Shown here: positions 16,261 through 25,463 of the stretch, in pieces
Layout of the letters: each line of letters opens with the position of its first letter
Position numbering within the stretch: position 1 is the first letter of the stretch
NCBI RefSeq assembly: GCF_036345255.1
Contig: NZ_CP107783.1
Span: forward strand, 2,790,001 to 2,854,000
Direction of reading: 5' to 3'
DNA length: 64,000 bases
From: Streptomyces sp. NBC_00569
Lineage (GTDB): Bacteria > Actinomycetota > Actinomycetes > Streptomycetales > Streptomycetaceae
Program-made: the position numbers and the translations under genes
Notes under the pieces: model-generated
The model's input: the letters and a program-made list of their open reading frames with translations, nothing else
Told to the model about the DNA's origin: nothing
The model's database searches: none

Positions 16261-17754
16261 ATGGCAGGCAATCGAGTGGTCCACGCCTTGAACACTCCGG
16301 GCGCGGACAGCATGAACAGATCCCTGGGCAGCCGCCGCCTCGCCGGCCTCCTGGCGGTGACCGCCGGGGAGAGGCCCGGCTACCGCGCCCTCGCCCAGGG
16401 CGTGCGCACCCTGCTGCTCGACGGTCGTATCCCGCTGCACACCCGGCTGCCCGCCGAGCGCGAGCTGGCCACGGCCCTAGGGGTCAGCCGCGCCACGGTC
16501 ACCGCCGCCTACGACCTGCTGCGCGAGGGCGGCTACGCCCGCAGCAGGCGCGGCGCGGGCACCTGGACCGAGCTGCCCGAGGGACAGCGGCCCGCCAGCG
16601 TGGCCGTCTTCCCCACGGGCGACGACGTGATCGACCTCGCCGTCGCGGCGCCCGGCGCGCCCGAGGCGGAACTCGCCGACGCGCTCGCCGCCGCGAGCAC
16701 ACTGCTGCCCCGGCACGCGTCGACGCCCGGCTACCACCCGTACGGACTTCCCGAGCTGCGGGCCGCGGTCGCCGAGCGGTTCACTCGGCGCGGCCTGCCG
16801 ACGCTCCCCGAGCAGATCCTCATCACCTCGGGCGCCCAGCAGGCGGTGTCGCTCACCCTGGGGCTCCTCGCGAGGGCGGGCGACCGCGTCCTGGTCGAGA
16901 ACCCCTCGTACCCGAACGCCCTGGACGCGCTGAACAGGGGCGGGATGCGGGCCACGCCGGTGCCGGTCACGGACGGCGGCTGGGACACGGACCTGTTCGA
17001 GTCGGCGCTGCGGCAGACCGCGCCGCGGCTCGCCTATCTGATCCCGGACTTCCACAATCCGACCGGGCGGCTGATGCCGCGCGAGCAGCGGGTGCGGCTC
17101 CTCGATGCGGCGCGGGCGACCGGGACCTGGCTGGTCGTGGACGAGACGGTCGCCGACATCGCGCTGGACGTGCCAGCGCCCGCGCCGTTCGCCTCGCTCG
17201 CCGCGCACGGCGCGGGCGAACAGGTCGTCACCGTGGGCTCGTTGAGCAAGTCGCACTGGGGCGGGCTGCGTATCGGCTGGGTGCGGGCCGGGTCGCGGCT
17301 CATCACGGAACTGGCCACGGCACGGGTGCCGTTCGACATGTCGGGTTCCGTGCTCGACCAGCTCGTCGCGCTGCGGCTGCTCGACCGGATGGACGAGGTC
17401 CTGAGCGAGCGCCTGCCGCGGATGCGGGCCCAGCGGGACGCGCTCGCCGAGGACCTGGCGCGTGAACTGCCGGAGTGGCGCTGGCAGTTGCCGCCGGGCG
17501 GCCTGTCGCTCTGGATCGACCTGGGCCGCCCGATCGCCTCGGCCCTCGCCCGGGCCGCCCTGCGGCACGGGGTACGTATCGAGGGCGGCTCCCGCTTCGG
17601 CGCGGACCCGGGCACGCACGAGCACCGGCTGCGCTTCCCCTACACCCAGCCTCCCGAGGTCGCCAGGGAGGCGGTGCGCCGCCTGGCGCAGACACTCGCG
17701 GACGGCCTCGGCGCGACGGGGGACGAGCCGGGCCGGCCCCACTGGGTGGCGTGA
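16261..17754 (+). CDS. MocR/GabR-type regulator (GntR helix-turn-helix fused to aminotransferase fold)
   Basis: 497 aa. A GntR winged helix at about residues 40-105 (LPAERELATALGVSRATVTA) is fused to a fold-I PLP-dependent aminotransferase domain: PGYHPYGLPELRAAV, NPSYPNALDALN, IPDFHNPTGRLM, and the PLP-lysine in VTVGSLSKSHWGGLRIGW. Such proteins sense an amine or PLP derivative and regulate a neighbouring gene; a YczE-like membrane protein is often that neighbour, but none is present here. ATG at 16261 has GGAGAG 5 nt upstream. Confidence 0.94.
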   Translation: MAGNRVVHALNTPGADSMNRSLGSRRLAGLLAVTAGERPGYRALAQGVRTLLLDGRIPLHTRLPAERELATALGVSRATVTAAYDLLREGGYARSRRGAGTWTELPEGQRPASVAVFPTGDDVIDLAVAAPGAPEAELADALAAASTLLPRHASTPGYHPYGLPELRAAVAERFTRRGLPTLPEQILITSGAQQAVSLTLGLLARAGDRVLVENPSYPNALDALNRGGMRATPVPVTDGGWDTDLFESALRQTAPRLAYLIPDFHNPTGRLMPREQRVRLLDAARATGTWLVVDETVADIALDVPAPAPFASLAAHGAGEQVVTVGSLSKSHWGGLRIGWVRAGSRLITELATARVPFDMSGSVLDQLVALRLLDRMDEVLSERLPRMRAQRDALAEDLARELPEWRWQLPPGGLSLWIDLGRPIASALARAALRHGVRIEGGSRFGADPGTHEHRLRFPYTQPPEVAREAVRRLAQTLADGLGATGDEPGRPHWVA

Positions 17755-17789
17755 CACCGGACTGAGGGACCGTCAACCCGCTTACGAGG

Positions 17790-18104
17790 TCAGTGCAGTG
17801 GCGGCCCGCCGAACAGCTCCACCGCGTTCCGCACATCCCCGAGGCCCTTCGCCAGGGCACTGACCGAGCCGATCGCGCCCGCGATGAGCAGCAGGGAGCG
17901 GCGCAGGCGCGGGATCTCGGGGAGGCCGCCGGCGGCCATCGCGTCCAGGGCGGCCAGTTCGTCCTCGGCGACGGCCCGGTCGGGGAACTCGGCCGGATGG
18001 GCGGCCAGTTCACGGCGCAGCCTGGACACCGCGGTGCGTAACTCCGCCACCCGCGGATCCTCTTCCCTGACCGCCACCAGCTTCTGCCCCACGCTCCGCA
18101 ACAC
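17790..18104 (-). CDS. Actinobacterial protein of unknown function (probably DUF5955)
   Basis: 104 aa. It is helical: LRSVGQKLVAVREEDPRV, then a heptad-like stretch ELRTAVSRLRRELAAHPAEF, and a hydrophobic segment SLLLIAGAIGSVSALA near the C-terminus. I recall a Streptomyces-wide family of this kind but am unsure of the number. GTG at 18104 is chosen because GGGGGGAG precedes it; upstream codons are Arg/Ser-rich and look non-coding. Role unknown. Confidence 0.7.
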   Translation of the reverse strand: MLRSVGQKLVAVREEDPRVAELRTAVSRLRRELAAHPAEFPDRAVAEDELAALDAMAAGGLPEIPRLRRSLLLIAGAIGSVSALAKGLGDVRNAVELFGGPPLH

Positions 18105-18328
18105 CGCTCTCCCCCCTCGCACGCCTTTGTGCGACCGCGAACGTGCGCGTTCCGCACGCCGTACGCCTTCCGCAGCCCCGGCGGGGCGTCGGCCGGACTC
18201 GCCACATCGGGGTCGCCGGCCAGTAAACGCCACTTTCTGCCGCGCCCGCCACCGTGCCGACCGAATTCCGGCCTCACGAGTGTCCCGGAGGTCGGCGCGC
18301 GGGGCGCCCGGTGAGGTATCCAGGCTTC

Positions 18329-18934
18329 ATGACACACGCAACGGATGACGCTCCGGTGACGGGACTGCTGCTCGCGGCGGGCGGCGGGCGCAGGCTCGGC
18401 GGGCGGCCGAAGGCGCTCCTGACGCACCGCGGCCGCCCCCTGGTGGAGCACGCGGTGGCGGTGCTGCGTGCGGGCGGCTGCGAGCGCGTCCACGTCGTGC
18501 TCGGCGCGGCCGCCGAGGACGTACGGGCGCGGGCGGACCTCACGGGGTGCGTGCTCGTGGAGAACCCGGCCTGGGAGGAGGGCATGGGGTCCTCTCTGCG
18601 GGCGGGCCTCGGCTCGCTCGCCGGCACGGGGGCGTCGGCCGCACTCGTACTCCTGGTGGACCAACCGGGCATCGGGGCGCCTGCGGTGGCTCGGGTCCGG
18701 GCCGCGTACCGGTCGGCGGGGTCGCTCGCGGCGGCCGCGTACGACGGGGAACGCGGGCATCCGGTCCTGTTCGGGGCGGAGCACTGGCCGGGGATCGTGG
18801 CGAGCGCGGCCGGGGACCGCGGGGCGCGCGCGTACCTGAAGGAGCACGCGCCGGAACTCACGCTCGTGGAGTGCGGCGATGTGGCCGATGACTACGACAT
18901 CGACACCGAGGCCGACCTCGAGCACCTTGAATGA
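18329..18934 (+). CDS. MobA/MocA-like nucleotidyltransferase
   Basis: 201 aa, NTP_transf_3 fold. The nucleotide motif LLLAAGGGRRLGGRPKALL is at residues 12-30; later motifs are VLVENPAWEEGMGSSL and VLLVDQPG. Members add CMP or GMP to molybdopterin to make the cofactor of xanthine dehydrogenase-type enzymes, which would suit a purine-catabolism locus, although no xanthine dehydrogenase subunit is in the window. Cytidylyl versus guanylyl specificity cannot be told. The ATG at 18329 is the family start but has no clear ribosome site. Confidence 0.85.
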   Translation: MTHATDDAPVTGLLLAAGGGRRLGGRPKALLTHRGRPLVEHAVAVLRAGGCERVHVVLGAAAEDVRARADLTGCVLVENPAWEEGMGSSLRAGLGSLAGTGASAALVLLVDQPGIGAPAVARVRAAYRSAGSLAAAAYDGERGHPVLFGAEHWPGIVASAAGDRGARAYLKEHAPELTLVECGDVADDYDIDTEADLEHLE

Positions 18935-19028
18935 GTGAGGGGTGGGCGAGGGCATGAACGGGGCGTGAGGGGCCTGGCACCGAGCGCCACGTTATGTCGA
19001 CCCGAAGAATCTCGACATCAACAAACCA

Positions 19029-19057
19029 TTGAACTTCCACAATGAGGAAACTAGTAT
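19029..19057 (+). promoter_or_regulatory. aceB promoter
   Basis: TTGAAC, a 17-bp spacer and TAGTAT. The strong motif A box occupies the first 15 bp of the spacer and the weaker one overlaps the -10 and start, so a bound repressor would cover the promoter. Confidence 0.65.
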
Positions 19058-19070
19058 CCACTGTTCAGAA
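19035..19070. promoter_or_regulatory. Motif A operator pair at aceB (probable AllR site)
   Basis: TTCCACAATGAGGAA (19035-19049) and ATCCACTGTTCAGAA (19056-19070), starts 21 bp apart, as at allB, hyi and gcl. The first box matches the TTCC-N7-GGAA core exactly; the second is degenerate. Confidence 0.65.
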
Positions 19071-19164
19071 GGGCCGGTCCCCCCGCGCGGGGTCCGTAGT
19101 CGTATCCCGGCGCCCACGGCACTCGGTGCCGCCCGCGCCCGTTCGCTGAAGGAAGTGACAGCTC

Positions 19165-20802
19165 ATGTCCGCACCAGCGCCGTCCCCGCTGGCCATCGTC
19201 GACGCAGAGCCCCTGCCCAGGCAGGAAGAGGTGCTCACGGACGCGGCCCTCGCCTTCGTGGCCGAGCTGCACCGGCTGTTCACGCCCCGGCGTGACGAGC
19301 TCCTCACCCGCCGCGCGGAGCGTCGCGCCGAGATCGCCCGCACCTCCACGCTCGACTTCCTCCCGGAGACCGCTCATATCCGCGAGGACACCACCTGGCG
19401 CGTCGCGCCCGCCCCGGCCGCGCTGAACGACCGCCGCGTCGAGATCACCGGTCCCACCGACCGCAAGATGACCATCAACGCCCTCAACTCGGGCGCCAAG
19501 GTCTGGCTCGCGGACTTCGAGGACGCCTCGGCCCCCACCTGGGAGAACGTCGTCCTGGGCCAGGTCAACCTGGTCGACGCCTACACGCGCAGCATCGACT
19601 TCACGGACGAGCGCAGCGGCAAGTCGTACGCCCTCAAGGGCAACGACGAGCTCGCGACCGTCGTGATGCGCCCGCGCGGCTGGCACCTGGACGAGCGCCA
19701 CCTCAAGGACGAGGCCGGCCGCCCCGTTCCCGGCGCGCTCGTCGACTTCGGCCTGTACTTCTTCCACAACGCCAAGCGTCTGATCGAGCTCGGCAAGGGC
19801 CCGTACTTCTACCTCCCGAAGACGGAGTCGCACCTGGAGGCCCGCCTCTGGAACGAGATCTTCGTCTTCGCGCAGGACTACGTCGGGATCCCGCAGGGCA
19901 CCGTCCGCGCGACCGTCCTGATCGAGACGATCACGGCCGCGTACGAGATGGAAGAGATCCTCTACGAGCTCCGCGACCACGCCGCCGGCCTGAACGCGGG
20001 CCGCTGGGACTACCTGTTCTCCATCGTCAAGAACTTCCGTGACGGCGGCGCCAAGTTCGTCCTGCCGGACCGCAACCTGGTCACGATGACGGCACCGTTC
20101 ATGCGCGCCTACACCGAACTCCTCGTCCGCACCTGCCACAAGCGCGGCGCGCACGCGATCGGCGGCATGGCCGCGTTCATCCCGTCGCGGCGCGACGCCG
20201 AGGTCAACAAGGTCGCGTTCGAGAAGGTCAAGAACGACAAGGACCGCGAGGCCGGTGACGGCTTCGACGGCTCGTGGGTCGCCCACCCCGACCTGGTCCC
20301 GATCGCGATGGCGTCCTTCGACGCGGTCCTCGGCGACCGGCCGAACCAGAAGGAGCGCCTGCGCGAGGACGTGTCCGTCGCGCCCGGCGACCTGATCGCG
20401 ATCGACTCCCTCGACGCCAGGCCCACCTACGACGGCCTGGTCAACGCCGTCCAGGTCGGCATCCGCTACATCGAGGCGTGGCTGCGCGGCCTCGGCGCCG
20501 TCGCCATCTTCAACCTGATGGAGGACGCGGCCACCGCCGAGATCTCCCGCTCGCAGATCTGGCAGTGGATCAACGCCGGTGTCGTCTTCGAGGGCGGCGA
20601 GCACTCCGGCACGACCGTCACGGCCGACCTGGCCCGTGAGGTCGCGGCCCAGGAGCTCGCGAACATCAAGGCCGAGATCGGCGAGGAGGCCTTCGCGGCC
20701 GGCAAGTGGCAGCAGGCCCACGACCTCCTCCTCCAGGTCTCCCTGGACGCGGACTACGCGGACTTCCTGACGCTGCCCGCGTACGAGCAGCTCGCCGGCT
20801 GA
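19165..20802 (+). CDS. aceB: Malate synthase A
   Basis: 545 aa; condenses glyoxylate with acetyl-CoA to malate. Family motifs include WLADFEDASAPTWENVVLGQ (Mg/glyoxylate region), ATVLIETITAAYEMEEILYE, GLNAGRWDYLFSIVKNF, GGMAAFIPSRRD, VAHPDLVPIAM and FNLMEDAATAEISRSQIWQW near the catalytic Asp. Length is typical of the A isoform. The start codon is preceded by GAAGGAAGTGA. In this setting it assimilates allantoin-derived glyoxylate rather than serving only the glyoxylate shunt (no isocitrate lyase here). The upstream paired operator makes it a probable AllR target, as reported for the S. coelicolor orthologue. Confidence 0.98.
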   Translation: MSAPAPSPLAIVDAEPLPRQEEVLTDAALAFVAELHRLFTPRRDELLTRRAERRAEIARTSTLDFLPETAHIREDTTWRVAPAPAALNDRRVEITGPTDRKMTINALNSGAKVWLADFEDASAPTWENVVLGQVNLVDAYTRSIDFTDERSGKSYALKGNDELATVVMRPRGWHLDERHLKDEAGRPVPGALVDFGLYFFHNAKRLIELGKGPYFYLPKTESHLEARLWNEIFVFAQDYVGIPQGTVRATVLIETITAAYEMEEILYELRDHAAGLNAGRWDYLFSIVKNFRDGGAKFVLPDRNLVTMTAPFMRAYTELLVRTCHKRGAHAIGGMAAFIPSRRDAEVNKVAFEKVKNDKDREAGDGFDGSWVAHPDLVPIAMASFDAVLGDRPNQKERLREDVSVAPGDLIAIDSLDARPTYDGLVNAVQVGIRYIEAWLRGLGAVAIFNLMEDAATAEISRSQIWQWINAGVVFEGGEHSGTTVTADLAREVAAQELANIKAEIGEEAFAAGKWQQAHDLLLQVSLDADYADFLTLPAYEQLAG

Positions 20803-20813
20803 GTCCTGCCCCG

Positions 20814-20860
20814 CACCACCCGAGCCCTCGGCACCGCACAGCGCCGGGGGTTCGGTGGTG
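20814..20860. terminator. Hairpin after aceB
   Basis: An imperfect stem, CACCACC(C)GA...CGGC with GCCG...TCGGTGGTG, closes a 10-nt loop 11 bp after the aceB stop and before the convergent HipA-like gene. Confidence 0.55.
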
Positions 20861-20889
20861 TCCGGGGCGGACACCCCGATCGGCCGAGG

Positions 20890-21804
20890 TCAGCCGAGGT
20901 GGACGGACCAGTCCTGCTCGGCGGCCGGCTTGCCGTGCAGGTCGGGGACGCGTTTGAGCCAGTCGGGGCGGCCCTTCTCCGTGTCGGCGGCGCGGCGTGC
21001 GTCGGCCGCCGCGAGCTGGTCGCGCGACGGGAAGTCCGTCGGCAGCCAGGCGCCGGACGTACGGGCGCGGGCCGCGAGGTAGGAGACGTATGCCTCGCGG
21101 ACCTCGTCCGGCGAGGTGAAGCCCGGCTCGTCGGTCAGCCACGCGTCGGGGACGAGAGCGGTGATCTCGCGGAGCATCTCCTCGGTGACGAGGGGTGCCA
21201 GCTCCGCGTCGGCGGCCGCCGTGTCGGGCCCGTAGGCGCCGAGGGCGTGATGGCGGAAGTCGTACGCCTTGTCGGGCGCGGACGCGTCCCAGCGGTGGTG
21301 GAAGATCAGGGCCGCGCCGTGGTCGATCAGCCACAGCTTCGGCTCCTGGATGCCGAAGGTGGGCCAGATCATCAGGTTCGAACTGTGGATCGTACGGTCC
21401 ACGTTGACCGTGAGAGCGTCGAGCCACACGATCTTCCCGGCCTCCAGCGGGCCGACCGTGAAGGCGGCGGCGACCTCGGGCGTGAAGTCCTTCGCGCCCG
21501 GCAGGAAGTCCATCCCGAGGTTGAGCCCGTCGCTCGCGCGCAGCAGGTCCTGGACCTCCTGGTGCGGCTCGTGGGCGGCCACCTCGGGGTCGAAGTGCGT
21601 GAGGACCAGCTCGGGGAAGCGCAGGCCGAGGCGGCGCGCGAGCTCACCGACGACGATCTCCGCGACGAGCGCCTTGCGGCCCTGCGCGGAGCCGGTGAAC
21701 TTCACGACGTAGGTCCCCAGGTCGTCGGCCTCGACGACCCCCGGCACGGAGCCGCCGGTCCGCAGGGGAGTCAGATACCGGACAGCCGTCACTTCTCGCA
21801 GCAC
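20890..21804 (-). CDS. HipA-like kinase
   Basis: 304 aa. Matches the small HipA-family kinases: a lysine near FTGSAQGRKALVAEI, a catalytic-loop-like WLDALTVNVDRTIHSSNLMI, and a metal-binding LWLIDHGAAL. It has no HipB-type helix-turn-helix partner next to it, so a toxin-antitoxin role is not supported. Members of this group often pair with a DUF3037 gene, which is also absent. Substrate unknown. Confidence 0.8.
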   Translation of the reverse strand: MLREVTAVRYLTPLRTGGSVPGVVEADDLGTYVVKFTGSAQGRKALVAEIVVGELARRLGLRFPELVLTHFDPEVAAHEPHQEVQDLLRASDGLNLGMDFLPGAKDFTPEVAAAFTVGPLEAGKIVWLDALTVNVDRTIHSSNLMIWPTFGIQEPKLWLIDHGAALIFHHRWDASAPDKAYDFRHHALGAYGPDTAAADAELAPLVTEEMLREITALVPDAWLTDEPGFTSPDEVREAYVSYLAARARTSGAWLPTDFPSRDQLAAADARRAADTEKGRPDWLKRVPDLHGKPAAEQDWSVHLG

Positions 21805-21971
21805 ACCCGCCAGCCTAACCGGCGGCCCCCACGGCCGGGGGTGGCCGGGAACGCACCGTGCGGGCTCCGGGTCCGCGCGGCGCCCGGCGACTGCCGGTAC
21901 CGTCGTCCCGGCCGCGGAGATCTCCTCGCGCCATCTCCCTTGCGCGGGACCGAGGACGGGGACGGATACGC

Positions 21972-23231
21972 ATGGTGAACGGTGGCCGGGTCGCGGTCGT
22001 GGGCGGGAGCATCGCGGGCTGCGCGGCGGCTCTCGCGGCGCATCGCGGGGGCGCGGACGAGATCGTCGTGTACGAGCGGGCCGCGGGCTCCCTCGCGGAG
22101 CGCGGCGTGGGGCTCGCGGTGCACGACGCGCGGTACGCCGAGCTGGAGTCGGCCGGGTACATGGACGCGGGCATGCCGTGGGTGGGCCTGGTGCGCCGCC
22201 GCTGGTACGTACGCGACGGAGACGGCGGGTCCGCGAGGGACACAGTGCTCGGCCGCGAGATCGCCACCATGCCGTTCCCGTTCCGTACGTACAACTGGGG
22301 GCCGCTCTGGCGCGAACTGCGCCGGGCGGTGCCGGCGGGCGTCGAGTTCCGTACGGGTGCGGCGGTGGCGCGGGTCGAGGCGACGGCGGGCGGGGCCCGC
22401 GTGCACTGCGCGGCCGGCGGCGCCGAGGAGTTCGGCCTCGTCATCGGCGCGGACGGCTACCGCTCGGCGGTCAGGGCCTGCGCGTTCCCCGACGTACAGC
22501 CACGGTACGCGGGGTATCTGGCCTGGCGGGGCGCGTTCCCGGCCGAGCGCCTCGCCGAGCCCGGGCTGTGGGCCGAGGAGGACTGCGCGTACGTCGTGTT
22601 CCCCGGCGGACACCTCATCGTCTACCGGATCCCGGACGGCGGCCCGGCCGGCGGCCACCGCGTGAACTGGGTTCTCTACACGGCTCCCCCGCCGGGCGTC
22701 GACGCGGCGCTGCGCGTCGACCTGCCGACGAGCCTGCCGCCCGGCACCCTCACCGACGCGCTGCACTCCCATCTCGCCCATGTGGCCGAGGAGTTGCTGC
22801 CGTCGTACTGGGGCGACCTGGTCCGCCTCACCACCCCGGAGGAGCTCGCGCTCCAGCCCATGTACGACTTCACGGCCCCGCGGTACGCGACGGGCCGGTT
22901 CCTGCTGGCCGGGGACGCGGCGACGGTCGCGCGCCCGCACACCGGGGCGGGCGCGGTGAAGGCCCTCCAGGACGGCGCCGCCCTCGAATCCGCGTTGCGC
23001 TCCGCGGCGGACGTCGACGAGGCGCTCGCCGCGTACGACGACTCCCGCACGGCCGCCGGCGGTGCGCTGGTCGGGCTCGGGCGGAGCCTGGGCCGGGCGC
23101 TCGTGCAGGAGACCCCCGACTGGCGGGAGTTGGACCGGGCCGGGCTCGAGGCATGGTGGGCACAGGCGGACGGAACCGGGGTGTTCGGCGGGAAACAGCT
23201 GGATTCCGGCACCGGCCCGCATCCCCGCTGA
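21972..23231 (+). CDS. FAD-dependent aromatic-type monooxygenase
   Basis: 419 aa. N-terminal Rossmann motif VAVVGGSIAGCAAAL (residues 6-20), a mid-chain VIGADGYRSAVR, and the FAD ribityl motif FLLAGDAATVARPHTGAGAV are those of the p-hydroxybenzoate hydroxylase group; the pattern resembles 2,6-dihydroxypyridine 3-monooxygenase. It would use NAD(P)H and O2 to hydroxylate a ring substrate that cannot be deduced. The frame is open back to 21858, but the ATG at 21972 gives the standard FAD motif at the N-terminus. Confidence 0.88.
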   Translation: MVNGGRVAVVGGSIAGCAAALAAHRGGADEIVVYERAAGSLAERGVGLAVHDARYAELESAGYMDAGMPWVGLVRRRWYVRDGDGGSARDTVLGREIATMPFPFRTYNWGPLWRELRRAVPAGVEFRTGAAVARVEATAGGARVHCAAGGAEEFGLVIGADGYRSAVRACAFPDVQPRYAGYLAWRGAFPAERLAEPGLWAEEDCAYVVFPGGHLIVYRIPDGGPAGGHRVNWVLYTAPPPGVDAALRVDLPTSLPPGTLTDALHSHLAHVAEELLPSYWGDLVRLTTPEELALQPMYDFTAPRYATGRFLLAGDAATVARPHTGAGAVKALQDGAALESALRSAADVDEALAAYDDSRTAAGGALVGLGRSLGRALVQETPDWRELDRAGLEAWWAQADGTGVFGGKQLDSGTGPHPR

Positions 23232-23276
23232 GCACTCGTTTTGTTGTGTGCGTACGTTGATCCATAAGATCCGGCG

Positions 23277-24548
23277 ATGATCATAAGAAAACGGCTGGCG
23301 GCGGGAACCTGCGTCCTGTTCGCCGCCCTGACCATGGGGCTGACACCCGTCGGCGCCTCCGCGGCGGACAATCCCGACGGGCAGCCCACGGCCGCTCCGA
23401 AGGTCGAGCTCGTGCTCGATGTGAGCGGTTCCATGCGGGCGCGCGACATCGACGGCGGAAGCCGCATGGCCGCCGCGAAGCAGGCGTTCAACGAGGTGCT
23501 CGACGCGACGCCGAAGGAGGTCGAGCTCGGCATCCGCACGCTGGGCGCCGACTACCGCGGCGAGGACCGGAAGGTGGGCTGCAAGGACACCGCGCAGCTC
23601 TACCCGGTCGGGCCGCTCGACCGCACCGAGGCGAAGACCGCCGTCGCCACCCTCTCGCCGACCGGCTGGACGCCGATCGGCCCCGCGCTCCTGAAGGCGG
23701 CCGAGGACCTGGACGGCGGCGACGGATCGCGCCGCATCGTCCTCATCAGCGACGGCGAGGACACCTGCCAGCCGCTGGACCCGTGCGAGGTCGCGCGCGA
23801 CATCGCCGCCAAGGGCATCAACCTCACCATCGACACGCTCGGCCTGGTCCCGGACGCCAAGACGCGTGACCAGCTCAGCTGCATCGCCGAGGCCACCGGC
23901 GGGACCTACACCTCCGTGCGGCACACCGACGAACTCACCGACCGCGTCGGCCAGTTGGTGGACCGGGCGGCCGACCCCGTGGTCAACCCCGTGGCCGTCG
24001 AGGGCACCGACGAGTGCACCGGCGCGCCGGAGATCAAGCCCGGTCTGTACACGGACCGCGAGACGTTCGGGGAGCACCGCTTCTACCGTGTGGCCGTCGC
24101 TCCCGGACAGGAACTGCGCGCCTCGGTGAGCGTCGCCGCGGACCGCGCCGTCAACAAGGACTACGGCGTGCTGCTGCGCGCGGTCACCGAGCACGGCCGT
24201 GAGATCGTCCGGGGCTCGGAGGCGGGCGACGGGCGTACGGACGTGATCTCGACGGGTCTGCGCTACCCGAAGCCCGAGCAGGACGGCGACGAGGCGGCGC
24301 CCGAGACCGTGTGCCTCCAGGTGTCGAACTCCTACTCGGCCCCCGCGTCGGTCAAGACGACGCCGGGGCTCCCGGTCGAGCTGACCGTCGACGTCGTGGA
24401 CGCGCCGAGCGCGGCGTCCGACGTGGCCGCGTTCGGCCTCGGCCGCGGCTGGTGGCTGCTCGGCGCCCTGGTGCTCACCGGCTTCGCCGCGGGTGTGCTG
24501 TGGGGCTGGATCTCGCGCTGGCGGGTCGCGGTCTGGAGGACCAACTGA
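23277..24548 (+). CDS. Exported VWA-domain protein with C-terminal membrane anchor
   Basis: 423 aa. Signal peptide MIIRKRLAAGTCVLFAALTM, cleaved near ASAAD; VWA domain about 40-220 with an intact MIDAS (DVSGSM, later SPTGWTPIG and ISDGEDTC); a beta-rich domain with YTDRETFGEHRFYRVAVAPG; and a C-terminal helix GWWLLGALVLTGFAAGVLW with a short Arg-rich cytoplasmic tail. It probably acts on the outer face of the membrane as a metal-dependent adhesion or scaffold protein. The next gene overlaps by one base (TGATG). Confidence 0.9.
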   Translation: MIIRKRLAAGTCVLFAALTMGLTPVGASAADNPDGQPTAAPKVELVLDVSGSMRARDIDGGSRMAAAKQAFNEVLDATPKEVELGIRTLGADYRGEDRKVGCKDTAQLYPVGPLDRTEAKTAVATLSPTGWTPIGPALLKAAEDLDGGDGSRRIVLISDGEDTCQPLDPCEVARDIAAKGINLTIDTLGLVPDAKTRDQLSCIAEATGGTYTSVRHTDELTDRVGQLVDRAADPVVNPVAVEGTDECTGAPEIKPGLYTDRETFGEHRFYRVAVAPGQELRASVSVAADRAVNKDYGVLLRAVTEHGREIVRGSEAGDGRTDVISTGLRYPKPEQDGDEAAPETVCLQVSNSYSAPASVKTTPGLPVELTVDVVDAPSAASDVAAFGLGRGWWLLGALVLTGFAAGVLWGWISRWRVAVWRTN

Positions 24549-25399
24549 TGCGTACGACCAAACTGCTGGTGACGGCGGGACTTCTCGGCGCGAGCGCGCT
24601 GACCGCGCTGCTCGGGGCCGGTACGGCGTTCGCCGGCTCCGGCGACTCCGGCTCCTCCGGTGACGACAAGGCCCCCACCGAGGCGGGCACGTCGTTCCGT
24701 ACCGCGCAGGAGGTGAAGCAGGGCCAGCAGGCCACCGCGGGCGCCTCCACGGGCGACTACCTGTACTGGTCGTTCCCGGCGGACGCCGGGCAGCGTCCCA
24801 CGGTCAAGGCGACGGTGAAGCTGCCGGACTCGGCCGCGCGGCCCTCGGGCGCGATATGGCGGATCGACGTGTACGACGGACTGAGGCGCCGTCAGTCCTG
24901 CATGTACGGGATGCAGTCGAGGGCGACGGCGCCGGACGCGACGTCGGTCGGGCTGTCCTGCACCCTGCGTACGGTGCGGGCCTGGTCGGAGCAGTGGGCG
25001 AACGACCCGCTGCCGGGCACGTACTACGTCCGGCTCACGGCGGCCACACTGACGCCCTCGGACCAGGGGCTGCCCGTCTCGGCCGAGGTCGAGGTGACCT
25101 CCAAGGACGTCGGCGGGTCCTCGGCGGTGGACGGCACGCTGGCGGCCCCGCTCGTGCCGGGCTCGACGACGAAGGAAGCCGCTGCCGCCTCCGACGACGG
25201 CTCCGACGAGGAGAACGGCTCGTCGGCCGGCCAGGCCCTCGCGACGGGTGAGCCCGAGGACGGCTGGTCCTCCGGCTGGTGGTCGGACCGCTGGGTCTGG
25301 ACGGCGGCGGGCGGCATCCTGGCGGCGCTCGCGGGCATCGGCGGCTACGCCCTGACGCGCGGCACGGGCCGCCCGTCCCGGGTACCGCCGGGCATGTGA
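24548..25399 (+). CDS. Exported membrane-anchored partner of the VWA protein
   Basis: 283 aa. Signal peptide MRTTKLLVTAGLLGASALTA, then a beta-sandwich-like domain (about 45-190; EAGTSFRTAQEVKQGQQATAG, DYLYWSFPADAGQ, with two Cys that could pair), a low-complexity Asp/Ser linker, and a C-terminal helix VWTAAGGILAALAGIGGYAL. The ectodomain resembles the second half of the VWA protein in style (ligand-free YWSFPADAGQ versus FYRVAVAPGQ). GGAGGA lies 7 nt upstream, inside the VWA gene, and the start overlaps its stop, so the two are translationally coupled and probably form a complex. Function unknown. Confidence 0.82.
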   Translation: MRTTKLLVTAGLLGASALTALLGAGTAFAGSGDSGSSGDDKAPTEAGTSFRTAQEVKQGQQATAGASTGDYLYWSFPADAGQRPTVKATVKLPDSAARPSGAIWRIDVYDGLRRRQSCMYGMQSRATAPDATSVGLSCTLRTVRAWSEQWANDPLPGTYYVRLTAATLTPSDQGLPVSAEVEVTSKDVGGSSAVDGTLAAPLVPGSTTKEAAAASDDGSDEENGSSAGQALATGEPEDGWSSGWWSDRWVWTAAGGILAALAGIGGYALTRGTGRPSRVPPGM

Positions 25400-25406
25400 C
25401 ACCCCC

Positions 25407-25448
25407 GCCCATGGCGCCCGCGCACCTCAAGTGCCGGACGCCATGGGC
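25407..25448. terminator. Convergent terminator hairpin
   Basis: GCCCATGGCG pairs perfectly with CGCCATGGGC (10 bp) around a 22-nt loop between the convergent VWA-partner and HxlR genes. Confidence 0.55.
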
Positions 25449-25463
25449 GAGTCGGCCGCTGCG

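Noticed and set aside
20890..21804. HipAB toxin-antitoxin module
   Set aside because: There is no HipB-like helix-turn-helix gene on either side.
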